A DNA stretch of 64,000 bases from an uncultured Eubacteriales bacterium (GTDB lineage: Bacteria > Bacillota > Clostridia > Oscillospirales > Acutalibacteraceae), in contig CAKSCM010000004.1 in the NCBI GenBank assembly GCA_934444365.1, positions 62,001 to 126,000 of the forward strand, in the 5' to 3' direction. Positions 26,197 to 35,361 of the stretch are shown piece by piece. Position 1 is the stretch's first letter, and the number at the start of each line of letters is the position of its first letter. Below the pieces are notes generated by a model, which saw only the letters and a program-made list of their open reading frames with translations, did not search any database and was not told the DNA's origin. The translations under genes and the position numbers were made by a program.

Positions 26197-26895
26197 TTAC
26201 AGTTCTTCGGTCCCGGCCTTTTCCCAATCGGGAAGGACCAGCCGCTCTGCGCAAAAAATATCGCTTCGGCCGGATATTCCGGCGGCTTTCGAAATTTTTT
26301 CGGTAACAACGGTGTATTTTACCGGCAATCCGCAAAGAGCCGACACCTTATCGGCATATTCGAATGATTTTATAACGTCCTCCGGCTCGGTTTCATTGCA
26401 AAGATGGGAATTGTTAACAATTGCCGTGGCCGAAAGATGTGATGCCGCTTCGATCTCGCGTAAAATTTCGAGGGCTCCGTCCGGGGTCGCCACCTGCTCG
26501 CGATAGCGATTTATAACGTAATACATTTCGTATCCTGCCTGCTTTATCCGCTCGGAATACTGGGCGAGTGCAACCGCCCCGGCGTCGTCTCCGCCGATAT
26601 CAAAGACGGCATAATCGTATTCCCTGTCGGTTCCCACCGTATCGAAAACCGAAGCCACCCTCGGCGAAATGCAGGGCGCATCCACCGTTGTAGACGAAAA
26701 AACCGGAGCAATAAGCTCCACCGAATGCTTTTTGAGAATATCCTCATAGTCACCCGAGCGAAAATAAGGATTTACTATATCCATATCGACAAGAACGGTC
26801 CTTTTTTCGCCGCACCGGGAAAGTCCTGAAGCGAGATTGAGGGAAAAATTCGTCTTACCGCAGCCGTAATGGCCGCAAACAAGTATCAGCTTCAA
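26197..26895 (-). CDS. ParA/MinD-like P-loop ATPase
   Basis: 232 residues from a TTG start with GGGGGGG 6 nt upstream. Walker A is GHYGCGKTNFS at the N-terminus (KLILVCGHYG), followed by VLVDMDIVNPYF and the Walker B-like YAVFDIGGDDAG. This is the SIMIBI class of ATPases. There is no Mrp or partition partner nearby. It lies immediately upstream of the VOR/KOR operon on the same strand, 157 nt away, so a role in cofactor or cluster handling for that enzyme is conceivable but unproven. Confidence 0.82.
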   Translation of the reverse strand: MKLILVCGHYGCGKTNFSLNLASGLSRCGEKRTVLVDMDIVNPYFRSGDYEDILKKHSVELIAPVFSSTTVDAPCISPRVASVFDTVGTDREYDYAVFDIGGDDAGAVALAQYSERIKQAGYEMYYVINRYREQVATPDGALEILREIEAASHLSATAIVNNSHLCNETEPEDVIKSFEYADKVSALCGLPVKYTVVTEKISKAAGISGRSDIFCAERLVLPDWEKAGTEEL

Positions 26896-27369
26896 AAAAT
26901 CCCCCCCTTTAACAAAACGACAACTCGTCCGCAAGAAAAATCACAAAAAATCCGAACGTATTTTAATGTCGAAATTCCGCACTTTATACGGCTTCACCCT
27001 CAAGGTCCGACGATAATGAAATTATATCATTTTGCCGGACTATATGCAACCGAGTAAATCGAGCAATTTTGCATGAAATTATTTACAGATTATGGACAAA
27101 TAACCGTCATTACTATAAAGCACTGTAAAATCCGGCCGGAATACAGCCGTCACGGGACCTCAAAAAAACCGCCGGAGCAGGTCGCGAAATAACGGATTAA
27201 AAACACGGTCGGCCGGCCGATATGGTAAAAGCCGCAACCGTCGGCAAAGCCGGCGATTTCTAAATCCGTTAAAAATATAACGGCGGTAAAGCCGGCGCAC
27301 TCTTAAAAAACAACAAAAGGTTCCGGCCGCATTGTATCTCCGCTTAAAAAAGCGAAAATGCTGCCTCAA

Positions 27370-27647
27370 GGGCGGACTTAAGATAAGGAAAAGCCGCCCT
27401 GTAAAAAGTTTTTGCGCTGAGCGGCGCCGAAAATGCCCGAAATATATCTTCATTATTCCGGCACTTTTGCCTTGCCATAAGAACAAAATTCCTTTTTACA
27501 GGGTGCATGGCAGTTTTGCGCGTGATATTTTTCGTTCAGACAAAATAAAAAATCCCGGCAATACTTTGTGTATTACCGAGATTTTTTATGAAGTATGGGC
27601 GGAAAAGATCCGCTCAAAACCGGCTTATCCTTATCTTAAGTCCGCCC
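27370..27647. repeat. 278-bp element with perfect 20-bp terminal inverted repeats
   Basis: GGGCGGACTTAAGATAAGGA (27370-27389) is repeated exactly as its complement at 27628-27647. Inside, CCCTGTAAAAAG (27397-27408) and its complement (27492-27503) form a second pair. There is no open frame. The layout resembles a MITE, but no clear target duplication is seen, and a large RNA structure is an alternative. Confidence 0.55.
27547..27587 (-). terminator. terminator of ylxM-ffh-rpsP-khpA
   Basis: AAAAAATC-CGG-AATAC pairs with GTATT-CCG-GATTTTTT with two mismatches around TTTGT. It is symmetric and would end the minus-strand operon about 90 nt after khpA. Confidence 0.65.
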
Positions 27648-27673
27648 AACCCTTAACTTTCTGCACGCATTAA

Positions 27674-27907
27674 TCAGTCTATTTCGACTGCAACCTTCTG
27701 GTCAACGCGGCTTGCGGCGGCTCTCATCACGGTACGGATAGCCTTGGCAATTCTGCCCTGCTTACCTATAACGCGACCCATGTCGCCCTCGGCAACGTGA
27801 AGATGATAGGTGACGATGCCTTCTTCGTCAGCCTCATCTACGCTCACGGTTACCTGATCGGGAAACTCAACGAGTCCCTGAGCAATTGAAACCAATAACT
27901 CCTGCAT
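27674..27907 (-). CDS. khpA: KH-domain RNA-binding protein KhpA (YlqC)
   Basis: 77-residue single KH domain. The GxxG loop is in VIGKQGRIAKAIRTVMRAAA near the C-terminal half. KhpA usually pairs with KhpB/EloR to bind many RNAs and affect cell elongation. AAGGAGGT lies 7 nt before the ATG. It is the last gene of the ylxM-ffh-rpsP-khpA operon, 23 nt after rpsP, the standard Firmicute order. Confidence 0.94.
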   Translation of the reverse strand: MQELLVSIAQGLVEFPDQVTVSVDEADEEGIVTYHLHVAEGDMGRVIGKQGRIAKAIRTVMRAAASRVDQKVAVEID

Positions 27908-27930
27908 TGTTTTACCTCCTTATTCTCCGA

Positions 27931-28173
27931 TTAAAGTACTCCGTTTTTCTTCAAAAGCGCCTTTACCGTATCGGTGGGCTGAGCGCCGTTTGAGATCCAA
28001 GTCTTAGCCTTCTCCGTGTCAATCTTCACTACCGGCTCGGCCTCGGTGGGGTTGTAGTAGCCGATCTCCTCGATGAATCTGCCGTCACGCGGATATCTCG
28101 AATCCGCAACAACTATACGGTAAAAGGGGGCTTTCTTAGCGCCCATGCGGCGCAATCTGATCTTTACTGCCAT
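27931..28173 (-). CDS. rpsP: 30S ribosomal protein S16
   Basis: 80 residues, normal length. The sequence starts AVKIRLRRMGAKKAPFYRI and continues VADSRYPRDGRFIEEIGYYNP, both diagnostic of bS16, which is needed for 30S assembly. GGAGGTGAAAAA precedes the ATG. It lies between ffh and khpA; the 329-nt gap to ffh is longer than usual. Confidence 0.98.
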   Translation of the reverse strand: MAVKIRLRRMGAKKAPFYRIVVADSRYPRDGRFIEEIGYYNPTEAEPVVKIDTEKAKTWISNGAQPTDTVKALLKKNGVL

Positions 28174-28502
28174 TTTTTCACCTCCGTTTTCTGTCGGTTT
28201 TTCCTTTAAAGCTTAAGCTGACGGGAGTCGGTTTAAGGCAAAAAAGCATATCCGAACCGCCCGATATATTCGTTACGGTTAACGAATCTCCTCGCCTGCC
28301 GTACCCTTCAAAATAAAAACCTCGATTAAATGTATTCGGCCCGGTGAATTTCCCGAAAAGGGAATGCACCAAAATTAAGCCGTATATTTTTCACACCGGC
28401 ATAACCCCGGCCTTAAATATCAAAAAAGGGGGAACCTCTTTTGAAATTAAGTCCCTGTAAAATGCCGCCGGAAGAATCGGTTTTTAAAGCCGCGCTTACG
28501 GA
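28174..28502. other. gap between ffh and rpsP
   Basis: No gene. Near 28421-28445 the minus strand has AAAAGAGG-TT-CCCCCTTTTTT, an imperfect terminator-like hairpin just after ffh. No promoter for rpsP could be assigned with confidence. It may separate ffh and rpsP expression. Confidence 0.4.
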
Positions 28503-29864
28503 TTAAAATCCGCCCGGGCCGCCCATTGGGCCCATACCGCCCGGGCCCATCATGCCGCGCATACGGCGCATTCCCTTTTTGGAGGTCATGCCCTTCATCA
28601 TTTTCCTTGTGGCCTCAAGCTGGTGCAAAAGACGGTTTACGTCCTCTACCTTCATTCCGCTGCCGGCCGCGATTCTGCGCTTGCGCGAGGGATTTATAAG
28701 CTCGGGCTTTTCGCGCTCGGCCGGGGTCATGGACTGAATTATAGCCTCAACACGAAGAAGCTGGCGGTCGTCTATATCGACGTCCTTTACCTGCCGGCCT
28801 ACACCCGGAAGCATCGACATGAGCTGTTTGAGCGAACCCATCTTTTTAACCTGCTCAAGCTGGCTGAGCATATCGTTAAAATCAAGCTTGTTGCGGCGGA
28901 GCTTTTCGGCCATTTCGGCCGCCTTTTTCTCGTCAAGCTGTTTTTCCGCCTTTTCTATAAGGGAGAGCATATCTCCCATGCCGAGTATCCGGTTAGCCAT
29001 ACGGTCGGGATAAAACGGCTCTAAATCGTCGATCTTTTCGCCGCTGCCGGCGAATTTTATCGGAACGCCGGTCACCGCCCTTACCGAAAGCGCGGCGCCG
29101 CCTCGTGTGTCGCCGTCAAGCTTTGTAAGCACAACGCCGGTAATTCCGAGGGTCTGATTGAACGTCTCGGCGACGTTTACGGCCTCCTGTCCGGTCATGG
29201 AATCGACTACAAGCAGTATTTCCACCGGCTCGACGGCCGCCTTCATGCGGCTTAATTCATCCATTAAGGTCTCGTCTATCTGCAAACGGCCGGCCGTATC
29301 AAGCAATACATAATCGTATCCGTAATCACGGGAATACTTTACAGCCTCCGTCGCCGTTTTAACGGGATCCTGGGTTCCCCTTTCAAAAACCGGAGCGCCG
29401 GCCTTTTCGCCTACGATCTGTAACTGCTGAATTGCAGCCGGACGGTAAATGTCGCACGCCACAAGCAAAGGCCTGTGTCCGCCTGATTTAAGAAACCGCG
29501 CTATTTTGGCCGAATGGGTGGTTTTACCCGAGCCCTGAAGTCCGCACATCATGACGACGCTCGGCCCCTTTGAAGCGGTATTTAAACGGGAATTCTCGCT
29601 GCCCATAAGGGCGATGAGCTCCTCGTTTACTATCTTTATAACCATCTGGGCGGGTGTCAGGCTTTCGGTGACCTTTTCGCCTATTGCCCTCTCGGCGACC
29701 TTTGAGGTAAAATCCTTGGCTACACGGTAGTTTACGTCGGCCTCAAGAAGCGCTAAACGCACCTCTCGCATGGCGTCCTTTACATCCGCCTCGGAGAGCT
29801 TTCCGTGATTGCGGAGCCTTTTAAAGGCAGCGCTGAGTTTATCGGTAAGGCCTTCAAACGCCAC
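28503..29864 (-). CDS. ffh: signal recognition particle protein
   Basis: 453 residues. The N-domain and GTPase domain are complete: G1 GLQGSGKTTHSAK, G3 DTAGRLQ, the G4 segment TKLDGDTRGGAAL. The methionine-rich M domain ends the protein, with a Met/Gly-rich tail (GMRRMRGMMGPGGMGPMGG). Ffh binds SRP RNA and signal sequences and docks with FtsY at the membrane. It follows ylxM in the operon. SRP RNA itself was not found in the window. Confidence 0.98.
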   Translation of the reverse strand: MAFEGLTDKLSAAFKRLRNHGKLSEADVKDAMREVRLALLEADVNYRVAKDFTSKVAERAIGEKVTESLTPAQMVIKIVNEELIALMGSENSRLNTASKGPSVVMMCGLQGSGKTTHSAKIARFLKSGGHRPLLVACDIYRPAAIQQLQIVGEKAGAPVFERGTQDPVKTATEAVKYSRDYGYDYVLLDTAGRLQIDETLMDELSRMKAAVEPVEILLVVDSMTGQEAVNVAETFNQTLGITGVVLTKLDGDTRGGAALSVRAVTGVPIKFAGSGEKIDDLEPFYPDRMANRILGMGDMLSLIEKAEKQLDEKKAAEMAEKLRRNKLDFNDMLSQLEQVKKMGSLKQLMSMLPGVGRQVKDVDIDDRQLLRVEAIIQSMTPAEREKPELINPSRKRRIAAGSGMKVEDVNRLLHQLEATRKMMKGMTSKKGMRRMRGMMGPGGMGPMGGPGGF

Positions 29865-30089
29865 TGTAACTCACTTCCTAACATAAACTGAAGATAAAAA
29901 CAATAAGAATAACAGTATTTGCACCGTGTTTTAAAAATTACAACGGTAAGGTTTTTAAAATTCAAATAACATTCGCCGGCAAACGGCGTCCCGACCGTTT
30001 TAGCCGTGTTTTTCACAGTCCGCGAAGAGTCCTTTTGTTGCGCCGGAAGATGTGCGGCGCTTGAATTTAAATATAATTAAAATTAAGGC

Positions 30090-30452
30090 TTAAAGCTGCA
30101 AAAGCTCCCTGCAAATATCGGCGATTCTGTCAAGCTGAGCGGTACAATCATCGCCGTCGGAAGCGCTTATTCTCGCACCGCTTACGGCCGATTCTATTTT
30201 TTCGGCCGCGCCGTAAACGGCCGACAGCCTTTTTAAAAATCCGAGCGATTCCTCATATCCGTAAAGCTTTTGTTCGCCGCGGCGTATGCTTTCGAGCACG
30301 GCCTGCCGCGACACCCCCTGCAGCTCGGCTATCTCGCCCAAGGACAGATCGTCAAAATAATAATATTCAAAGGCCTGCCGTCTTTTATCGCTCAAAAGAG
30401 GGGCATAAAGATCGAAAAGCCTTGTCAGCTCAACCGATATTTCCTTTGCCAT
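30090..30452 (-). CDS. ylxM: YlxM/p13-like HTH protein (UPF0122)
   Basis: 120 residues. A sigma-region-4-like helix-turn-helix fills the first half: LLSDKRRQAFEYYYFDDLSL, then GEIAELQGVSRQAVLESIRRG and GEQKLYGYEESLGF. YlxM is encoded next to ffh across Firmicutes and is thought to modulate SRP function. GGAGGTGTC lies close to the ATG. It is the first gene of the operon, behind a consensus promoter. The C-terminal third (from about residue 80) is variable. Confidence 0.93.
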   Translation of the reverse strand: MAKEISVELTRLFDLYAPLLSDKRRQAFEYYYFDDLSLGEIAELQGVSRQAVLESIRRGEQKLYGYEESLGFLKRLSAVYGAAEKIESAVSGARISASDGDDCTAQLDRIADICRELLQL

Positions 30453-30778
30453 ACGACACCTCCGGACAAGCGAAAACCGCCCTGAAAGCGGCGTGTACCG
30501 TAATGTTTTAATCCGGACGGCACGGCCCTAAACGCCAACCGTTCGGATTGTCTGTAAAGCTTAACAGCTTGACACCTGATGTATTATACACGGTTTTGGG
30601 CGCCCTGTCAAGACCTAAAAGCTCATACTTTCGGGCATTTGAGCATATTTTTTAAAAAAGCCGTAATATTAATTAAAATGTTCCGGCGATAATACCATCG
30701 ATTAACAAAACAAGTGTTGCACCGGATAGGGACAACATGAGGAAAATAAAAAAACTTAAAATCAAAAGGAGAACCGTT
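30453..30778. other. divergent region between ylxM and yqfC
   Basis: Contains the ylxM promoter. No sure sporulation sigma-E promoter for yqfC could be picked, although GTAATATT near 30662 could be part of one. No gene seen. Confidence 0.45.
30583..30611 (-). promoter_or_regulatory. consensus promoter of ylxM-ffh-rpsP-khpA
   Basis: Minus strand: TTGACA, 17-nt spacer, TATAAT, a perfect vegetative promoter. The leader to ylxM is about 125 nt. Confidence 0.85.
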
Positions 30779-31150
30779 ATGCCTAAAAATATACCGCCGC
30801 AAAAACCGCCGCGAGGCAGAGCGGCGCGAAAAATTCAGGGGACAATTCCCGATACAGCCCATTGCGAAAACCGACAAATATACCGGCGAAAACAGGGACA
30901 AGGGCGAATGCTGTCCCGCCTTGATCTTCCGGCCGGAATTCTGTCCGACGACGTACATATAGAGCTGTCCGGCTCGTGCGAAATGTTCATCGACGGGTGC
31001 GCCAACGTATCGCTTTACGAAGAGGGAGCCGTAACACTCACGGCCGGCAAGTGCGACATAACGGTCACGGGGACCAATCTTACCCTGTGCTCGTTTTCGG
31101 GCGATCAGCTCCGCATTACCGGAAAGATCACCTCAATAATCTTCGAATAG
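30779..31150 (+). CDS. yqfC: sporulation protein YqfC (YabP family)
   Basis: 123 residues from the ATG at 30779, preceded by AAAGGAG. The conserved C-terminal two thirds read LDLPAGILSDDVHIELSG, then MFIDGCANVSLYEEGAV and LCSFSGDQLRITGKITSI, matching the YabP/YqfC family. The first 40 residues are a basic, Pro/Arg-rich extension. In Bacillus, yqfC and yqfD are transcribed by sigma-E in the mother cell; the adjacency to yqfD here confirms the assignment. This gene is evidence that the organism belongs to a spore-forming lineage. Confidence 0.88.
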   Translation: MPKNIPPQKPPRGRAARKIQGTIPDTAHCENRQIYRRKQGQGRMLSRLDLPAGILSDDVHIELSGSCEMFIDGCANVSLYEEGAVTLTAGKCDITVTGTNLTLCSFSGDQLRITGKITSIIFE

Positions 31151-31225
31151 CGCTTTTTATAATGACGGCGCCAAAAGGAAAAGAAGAATTACGGATTTAA
31201 GTCAAACCAAAAGGGAGGATACGGC

Positions 31226-32410
31226 TTGTTTTCGTCGTTTTTACGTTTTGCTTTCGGGTATGCCCGTTTTAAGGCCACGGGCCCGAGACCCGAAAGATTT
31301 ATAAATTTAAGCAAAAAGGCCGGATATGAGCTTTTTGATATACGGTGTATTCCGGGCGGAATCGCGGCCGGAGTCAAAGCCGGCGATTACAAAAAGCTTC
31401 GCCGATATGCCAAATCGGGCTCGGTTAAACTTAAATGCACCGACAAACGCGGATTGCCCTTTATCATGCACAAATATCGCTTGAGAACAGGCGTTTTTGT
31501 CGGCATCGGGCTGTTTTTCGGAATGCTGGCCTTTTTGTCGCAATTTGCATGGAACATTACGATAAGCGGGTTGCCCGAGGGGGATGTCGCCTTAAAAAGC
31601 AAAATACTCGCCCTGCTTTGCGAAAACGGGGTTTATACCGGCTGTAAAATAAAGGATATGGATGCGGCAAATCTGCCCGACAGGCTTTTGACCGAGCTGA
31701 CCGAGCTGTCGTGGATGTCCCTTAACACAAGCGGAACTCACATTTCGGTCGAGGTAAGCCTTCGCGACGAAAAGCCCGATATCCCGGATAAAAACATCCC
31801 GTGCGACATAATAGCCGAATGCGACGGCAGAATAACCGACCTTAAGGCATTTTGCGGTACTCCGGTCGTCAAGTGCGGCGACGCCGTATTAAAAGGCGAC
31901 GTACTGATAAAGGGGTTGTCGGAATTCGGGGAAACCCGGATTCTCCGCCACGCCGCCGGCGAGGTCACGGCCGAAGTAAGCAAGCAATACACCCTTAAAT
32001 ATGAGCTTCGCCGCCGCGAGGAAATAAAAACCGGCAGGGTTATAAAGCGGAGCGTTTTAAACTTTTTTCACTTGAAAATTCCGCTGTATTTAGGCGGGAT
32101 CTCGGGCGATTACAGCGTTCAGACCGATGAAAAAACACTTATAATCGGTGGTGTAAAGCTACCCGTATCGCTGACGAACGCGACATTTTACGAAAAGCAC
32201 GACACCGAGGTATATTTAAGCGAGGAGACCGCCCTTTCCCGAGCCAGGGCGATTACCGAAAAGGACATTGCCTCCGACTTCCCCGGAGCACAAATCGTCT
32301 CCGTAAACGACAGCTTTTACACCGAAAACGACGCTCTTTTTTTGACAACCGAAATAATTTGTAAAAAAAATATTGCAGCCGAGCAAAAAATATTGATTTT
32401 TGGTGAATGA
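31226..32410 (+). CDS. yqfD: sporulation protein YqfD
   Basis: 394 residues from a TTG start with GGGAGG 7 nt upstream. Layout fits the family: an N-terminal soluble domain ending near KRGLPFIMHKYR, one membrane helix at about residues 90-110 (FVGIGLFFGMLAFLSQF), then an extracytoplasmic domain with IPCDIIAECDGRITDLKAF and GDVLIKGL. YqfD is needed for efficient sporulation in the mother cell. It follows yqfC by 75 nt. The promoter of the next operon overlaps its 3' end. Confidence 0.92.
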   Translation: MFSSFLRFAFGYARFKATGPRPERFINLSKKAGYELFDIRCIPGGIAAGVKAGDYKKLRRYAKSGSVKLKCTDKRGLPFIMHKYRLRTGVFVGIGLFFGMLAFLSQFAWNITISGLPEGDVALKSKILALLCENGVYTGCKIKDMDAANLPDRLLTELTELSWMSLNTSGTHISVEVSLRDEKPDIPDKNIPCDIIAECDGRITDLKAFCGTPVVKCGDAVLKGDVLIKGLSEFGETRILRHAAGEVTAEVSKQYTLKYELRRREEIKTGRVIKRSVLNFFHLKIPLYLGGISGDYSVQTDEKTLIIGGVKLPVSLTNATFYEKHDTEVYLSEETALSRARAITEKDIASDFPGAQIVSVNDSFYTENDALFLTTEIICKKNIAAEQKILIFGE

Positions 32411-32421
32411 CGTGATAAAAT
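32393..32421 (+). promoter_or_regulatory. promoter ahead of phoH-ybeY-era
   Basis: TTGATT, 17-nt spacer, TAAAAT, overlapping the end of yqfD. It leaves a leader of about 230 nt before phoH. Confidence 0.55.
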
Positions 32422-32655
32422 ATATAAGAATATAACAAAATAGATCATCTAAAAATGTACAACGTATTCAATTTATTCTGATTTTTAAATTAAAAGCCAT
32501 ATGCCGTTCCTGACAACCCGTTGCACCGATAAACAATATCGTGCCGGTCGAAAAACGACACTCCCTCGAGCGGCACCGTTATCCGGTACGACATTAATGG
32601 CAGTGGTCACATAATTTAAGGACGAAACCATTAAAAATTCGGAGGATGTGCAATT

Positions 32656-33639
32656 TTGGAGCAGACCGTAAATATAGAGCGAATGGATCAGACCCTCGGT
32701 TTATTCGGTAATTTTGATGCCAATATACGGGCTCTCGAAAGGGCCTTCGGCGTCAGCATTATCGTAAGGCAGGGCGACAGCGGCGACCTTAAGGTGTCGG
32801 GCGACGCCGCTGGGGTCGACCTTGCGGTAAGGGCGATAAATGCATTGCTCGACATGCTAAGCCGGGGAGAAGCCCTGACCGATCAAAGCGTCGGATACGT
32901 TATATCAATGGTGTCCGAAGGGGCAAGTGACGCGCTTTACAATCTTGCGGATAACGGATGCGTCTGCATAACCGCCAAGGGCAAGCCGATAAAGCCGAAA
33001 ACCGTCGGTCAGCAAAGATATGTAAATGCCATTGATTCAAACACAATAGTTTTCGGAATAGGCCCTGCCGGAACGGGAAAGACCTATCTCGCGGTGGCAA
33101 AGGCGGTCGCCGCCTTCAGGGCGAAGGAGGTAAACCGCATAATACTCACCCGTCCGGCCGTCGAGGCGGGAGAAAAGCTGGGATTTTTGCCGGGCGATCT
33201 GCAGCAAAAGGTAGATCCGTATTTAAGGCCGCTTTACGATGCGCTTTTTGACATGCTCGGAGCGGAAAACTACGCGCGATATCACGAAAGAGGAAATATA
33301 GAAATCGCACCGCTTGCATACATGCGCGGACGGACCCTCGACGACAGCTTTATAATTCTTGACGAGGCACAGAACACCACCCCCGAGCAGATGAAGATGT
33401 TTTTGACCCGTATGGGCTTCGGCTCAAAGGTCGTGGTAACGGGCGACGTTACCCAGATAGACCTGCCCGACGGGAGAAAATCGGGACTTGTAGAGGCGGC
33501 AAGCGTTTTAAAAAATGTCGATGATATCGAAATAGTCCGCTTTGACGAACGGGACGTCGTACGGCACAAGCTGGTTCAGTCGATAATAAAGGCTTACGAA
33601 AAATACGACGCAACCAAAAAGCGTCGGTTCGACAAATAA
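32656..33639 (+). CDS. PhoH-like ATPase
   Basis: 327 residues from a TTG start with GGAGG 10 nt upstream. A KH-like N-terminal domain (to about residue 85) is followed by the PhoH ATPase: Walker A FGIGPAGTGKTYLAVAKAV, ILTRPAVEAGEKLGFLPGD, Walker B FIILDEAQNTTPEQMKMFL and VVTGDVTQIDLP. PhoH (YbeZ) acts with the endoribonuclease YbeY in ribosome maturation and RNA metabolism, and ybeY is the next gene here. Confidence 0.95.
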   Translation: MEQTVNIERMDQTLGLFGNFDANIRALERAFGVSIIVRQGDSGDLKVSGDAAGVDLAVRAINALLDMLSRGEALTDQSVGYVISMVSEGASDALYNLADNGCVCITAKGKPIKPKTVGQQRYVNAIDSNTIVFGIGPAGTGKTYLAVAKAVAAFRAKEVNRIILTRPAVEAGEKLGFLPGDLQQKVDPYLRPLYDALFDMLGAENYARYHERGNIEIAPLAYMRGRTLDDSFIILDEAQNTTPEQMKMFLTRMGFGSKVVVTGDVTQIDLPDGRKSGLVEAASVLKNVDDIEIVRFDERDVVRHKLVQSIIKAYEKYDATKKRRFDK

Positions 33640-33914
33640 ACAAAACGAACAAGGAAACGTTTTATCCGCCGAACCGTCTGCTATGGCCGAGTGTGTGCCT
33701 TGTCCGGTTTAACGTACGGTGCAGCAACGGCTTTACCGGCACAACATAAAAGAATCGCTTTCGGCTGACGCTCCGCCCGACAAACGCGACCGGTGTTTCG
33801 GCTTGCGGATACGACATCGGCACGGGCGATACGGCATTTTATTTTTTCACGGACAGGCCGTGTCCTTCAAGAATAAGATCAGGATTATCGAAATTAAAGG
33901 AAAGGAAGAGAAAA

Positions 33915-34424
33915 ATGGATAAAATCAAGGTTATAATCACAAACAAACAAAAGGAGTACAAGATCCCGACCGGCATACGGCTCCTTATGCGGCGCTGCTG
34001 CAACGCCATACTTACAATGGAGGATTTCCCCGGCCCGGCCGAAATATGCATATATTTTGTTGACGACGAGGAAATTCACCGTTTAAATAAGGAATTCCGC
34101 AACATAGACCGGTCTACCGACGTGCTCTCGTTCCCCTTAGGCGAAAACGGAAAATACGACAAAAACCCCGAAACCGGCGCTTACATGCTCGGCGATGTGG
34201 TTATATCCATTCCCCACGCCGTCGCCCAGGCCAAGGAATACGGCCATTCCTTCCGCCGCGAGGTCGTTTACCTCACCGCTCATTCGGTGCTTCATCTTTT
34301 AGGATACGATCATGTTAACGGCGGAATAGACGCACTTAACATGCGCGAGCGCGAGGAGCAGGTAATGAACATGCTCGGACTGCCGCAAAACGAGGGCTAC
34401 GAAGCGAATGAAGAAGAATTTTAA
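33915..34424 (+). CDS. ybeY: endoribonuclease YbeY (16S rRNA maturation)
   Basis: 169 residues. The zinc-binding motif H-x3-H-x5-H is seen in AHSVLHLLGYDH, preceded by RSTDVLSFPLGE and LGDVVISIPHA. YbeY trims the 3' end of 16S rRNA and takes part in ribosome quality control. GGAAGAG lies before the ATG. It follows phoH by 275 nt in which no gene is seen, and overlaps era by 17 nt, so YbeY and Era are translationally coupled. Confidence 0.97.
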   Translation: MDKIKVIITNKQKEYKIPTGIRLLMRRCCNAILTMEDFPGPAEICIYFVDDEEIHRLNKEFRNIDRSTDVLSFPLGENGKYDKNPETGAYMLGDVVISIPHAVAQAKEYGHSFRREVVYLTAHSVLHLLGYDHVNGGIDALNMREREEQVMNMLGLPQNEGYEANEEEF

Positions 34425-35361
34425 TCCGGCCGGGCTTCCTGTCGACAAAGCCGATAAAAGCAAAAAGGAAAAGGGCGGCCCACGCACGGCCTTTATTGCG
34501 ATATCGGGCAGGCCCAACGTCGGCAAATCCTCAATAATGAACCGACTGCTCGGCCAGAAGGTTGCGATAGTTTCAAGCAAGCCCCAGACCACCCGTACCA
34601 AAATAATGGGCGTACTCACCTCGGGCGACGACCAGTATGTTTTTATCGACACGCCGGGAATTCACCGTCCGCACGATATGCTGGGCGAAAAAATGGTAAA
34701 AGCGGCGGCCGACGCGGTCGATTCGGTGGACGTTTGCATGCTCGTTTGCGACGCCTCCTATCCGCCGGCCGAGACCGAAAAAAACATTGTATCGGGGCTG
34801 AAAAAAAGCAAGACCCCGGTGATTTTGCTGCTTAACAAGATCGATCTGGTCGCGGACAAGCAGGCTTTACTCAGCACAATATGCGCCTACAGCGCGCTTT
34901 ACGATTTTGCCGGAATAATACCGGTTAGCGCTAAAACAGGCGACGGCTTCGACGCGATATTCAGCGAGCTTTCTCCCTTTTTAAAGCCGTCGGTCCATTT
35001 TTTCGACGACGACACCCTGACCGATCAGCCCGAAAGGGTAATAGCGGCCGAGATAATAAGAGAAAAGCTGCTAAGACGGCTGTCGGACGAGGTTCCCCAC
35101 GGAATCGCCGTGGCGATTGACCGGTTTTTCGACCGGGAGGACGGTCTGCTCGACATTGAGGCGACCATCTATTGCGAACGTGACGGCCACAAGGGCATAA
35201 TAATCGGCAAGGGCGGCTCGGTTTTAAAGGAGATATCCACCAAAGCCCGTGTTGATTTAGAGCGCTTTTTCGACTGCAAGGTAAATTTGCGGTGCTGGGT
35301 AAAGGTTAAGGAAAACTGGCGCAACCGCGAGGGACTTATTCATAATTTCGGCCTTGACTGA
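34408..35361 (+). CDS. era: GTPase Era
   Basis: 317 residues. G-domain motifs: G1 GRPNVGKSSIMN, G3 DTPGIHRP, G4 LLNKIDLV. The C-terminal KH domain has the GKGG loop in IIIGKGGSVLKEISTKAR. Era binds the 3' end of 16S rRNA and aids 30S assembly. The first 24 residues before TAFIAISG form a Lys-rich extension, longer than in many Era proteins, because the start lies inside ybeY; a later start is possible. Confidence 0.97.
   Translation: MKKNFNPAGLPVDKADKSKKEKGGPRTAFIAISGRPNVGKSSIMNRLLGQKVAIVSSKPQTTRTKIMGVLTSGDDQYVFIDTPGIHRPHDMLGEKMVKAAADAVDSVDVCMLVCDASYPPAETEKNIVSGLKKSKTPVILLLNKIDLVADKQALLSTICAYSALYDFAGIIPVSAKTGDGFDAIFSELSPFLKPSVHFFDDDTLTDQPERVIAAEIIREKLLRRLSDEVPHGIAVAIDRFFDREDGLLDIEATIYCERDGHKGIIIGKGGSVLKEISTKARVDLERFFDCKVNLRCWVKVKENWRNREGLIHNFGLD

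Larger units (their letters stand above)
26896..27673. other. intergenic region with nested inverted repeats
   Basis: No gene seen. It contains the 278-bp inverted-repeat element (27370-27647), which in turn holds a smaller 12-bp inverted repeat and the terminator of the ylxM operon. The part 27150-27330 is a CCGGC/AAAGCCG word mosaic. Confidence 0.55.
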
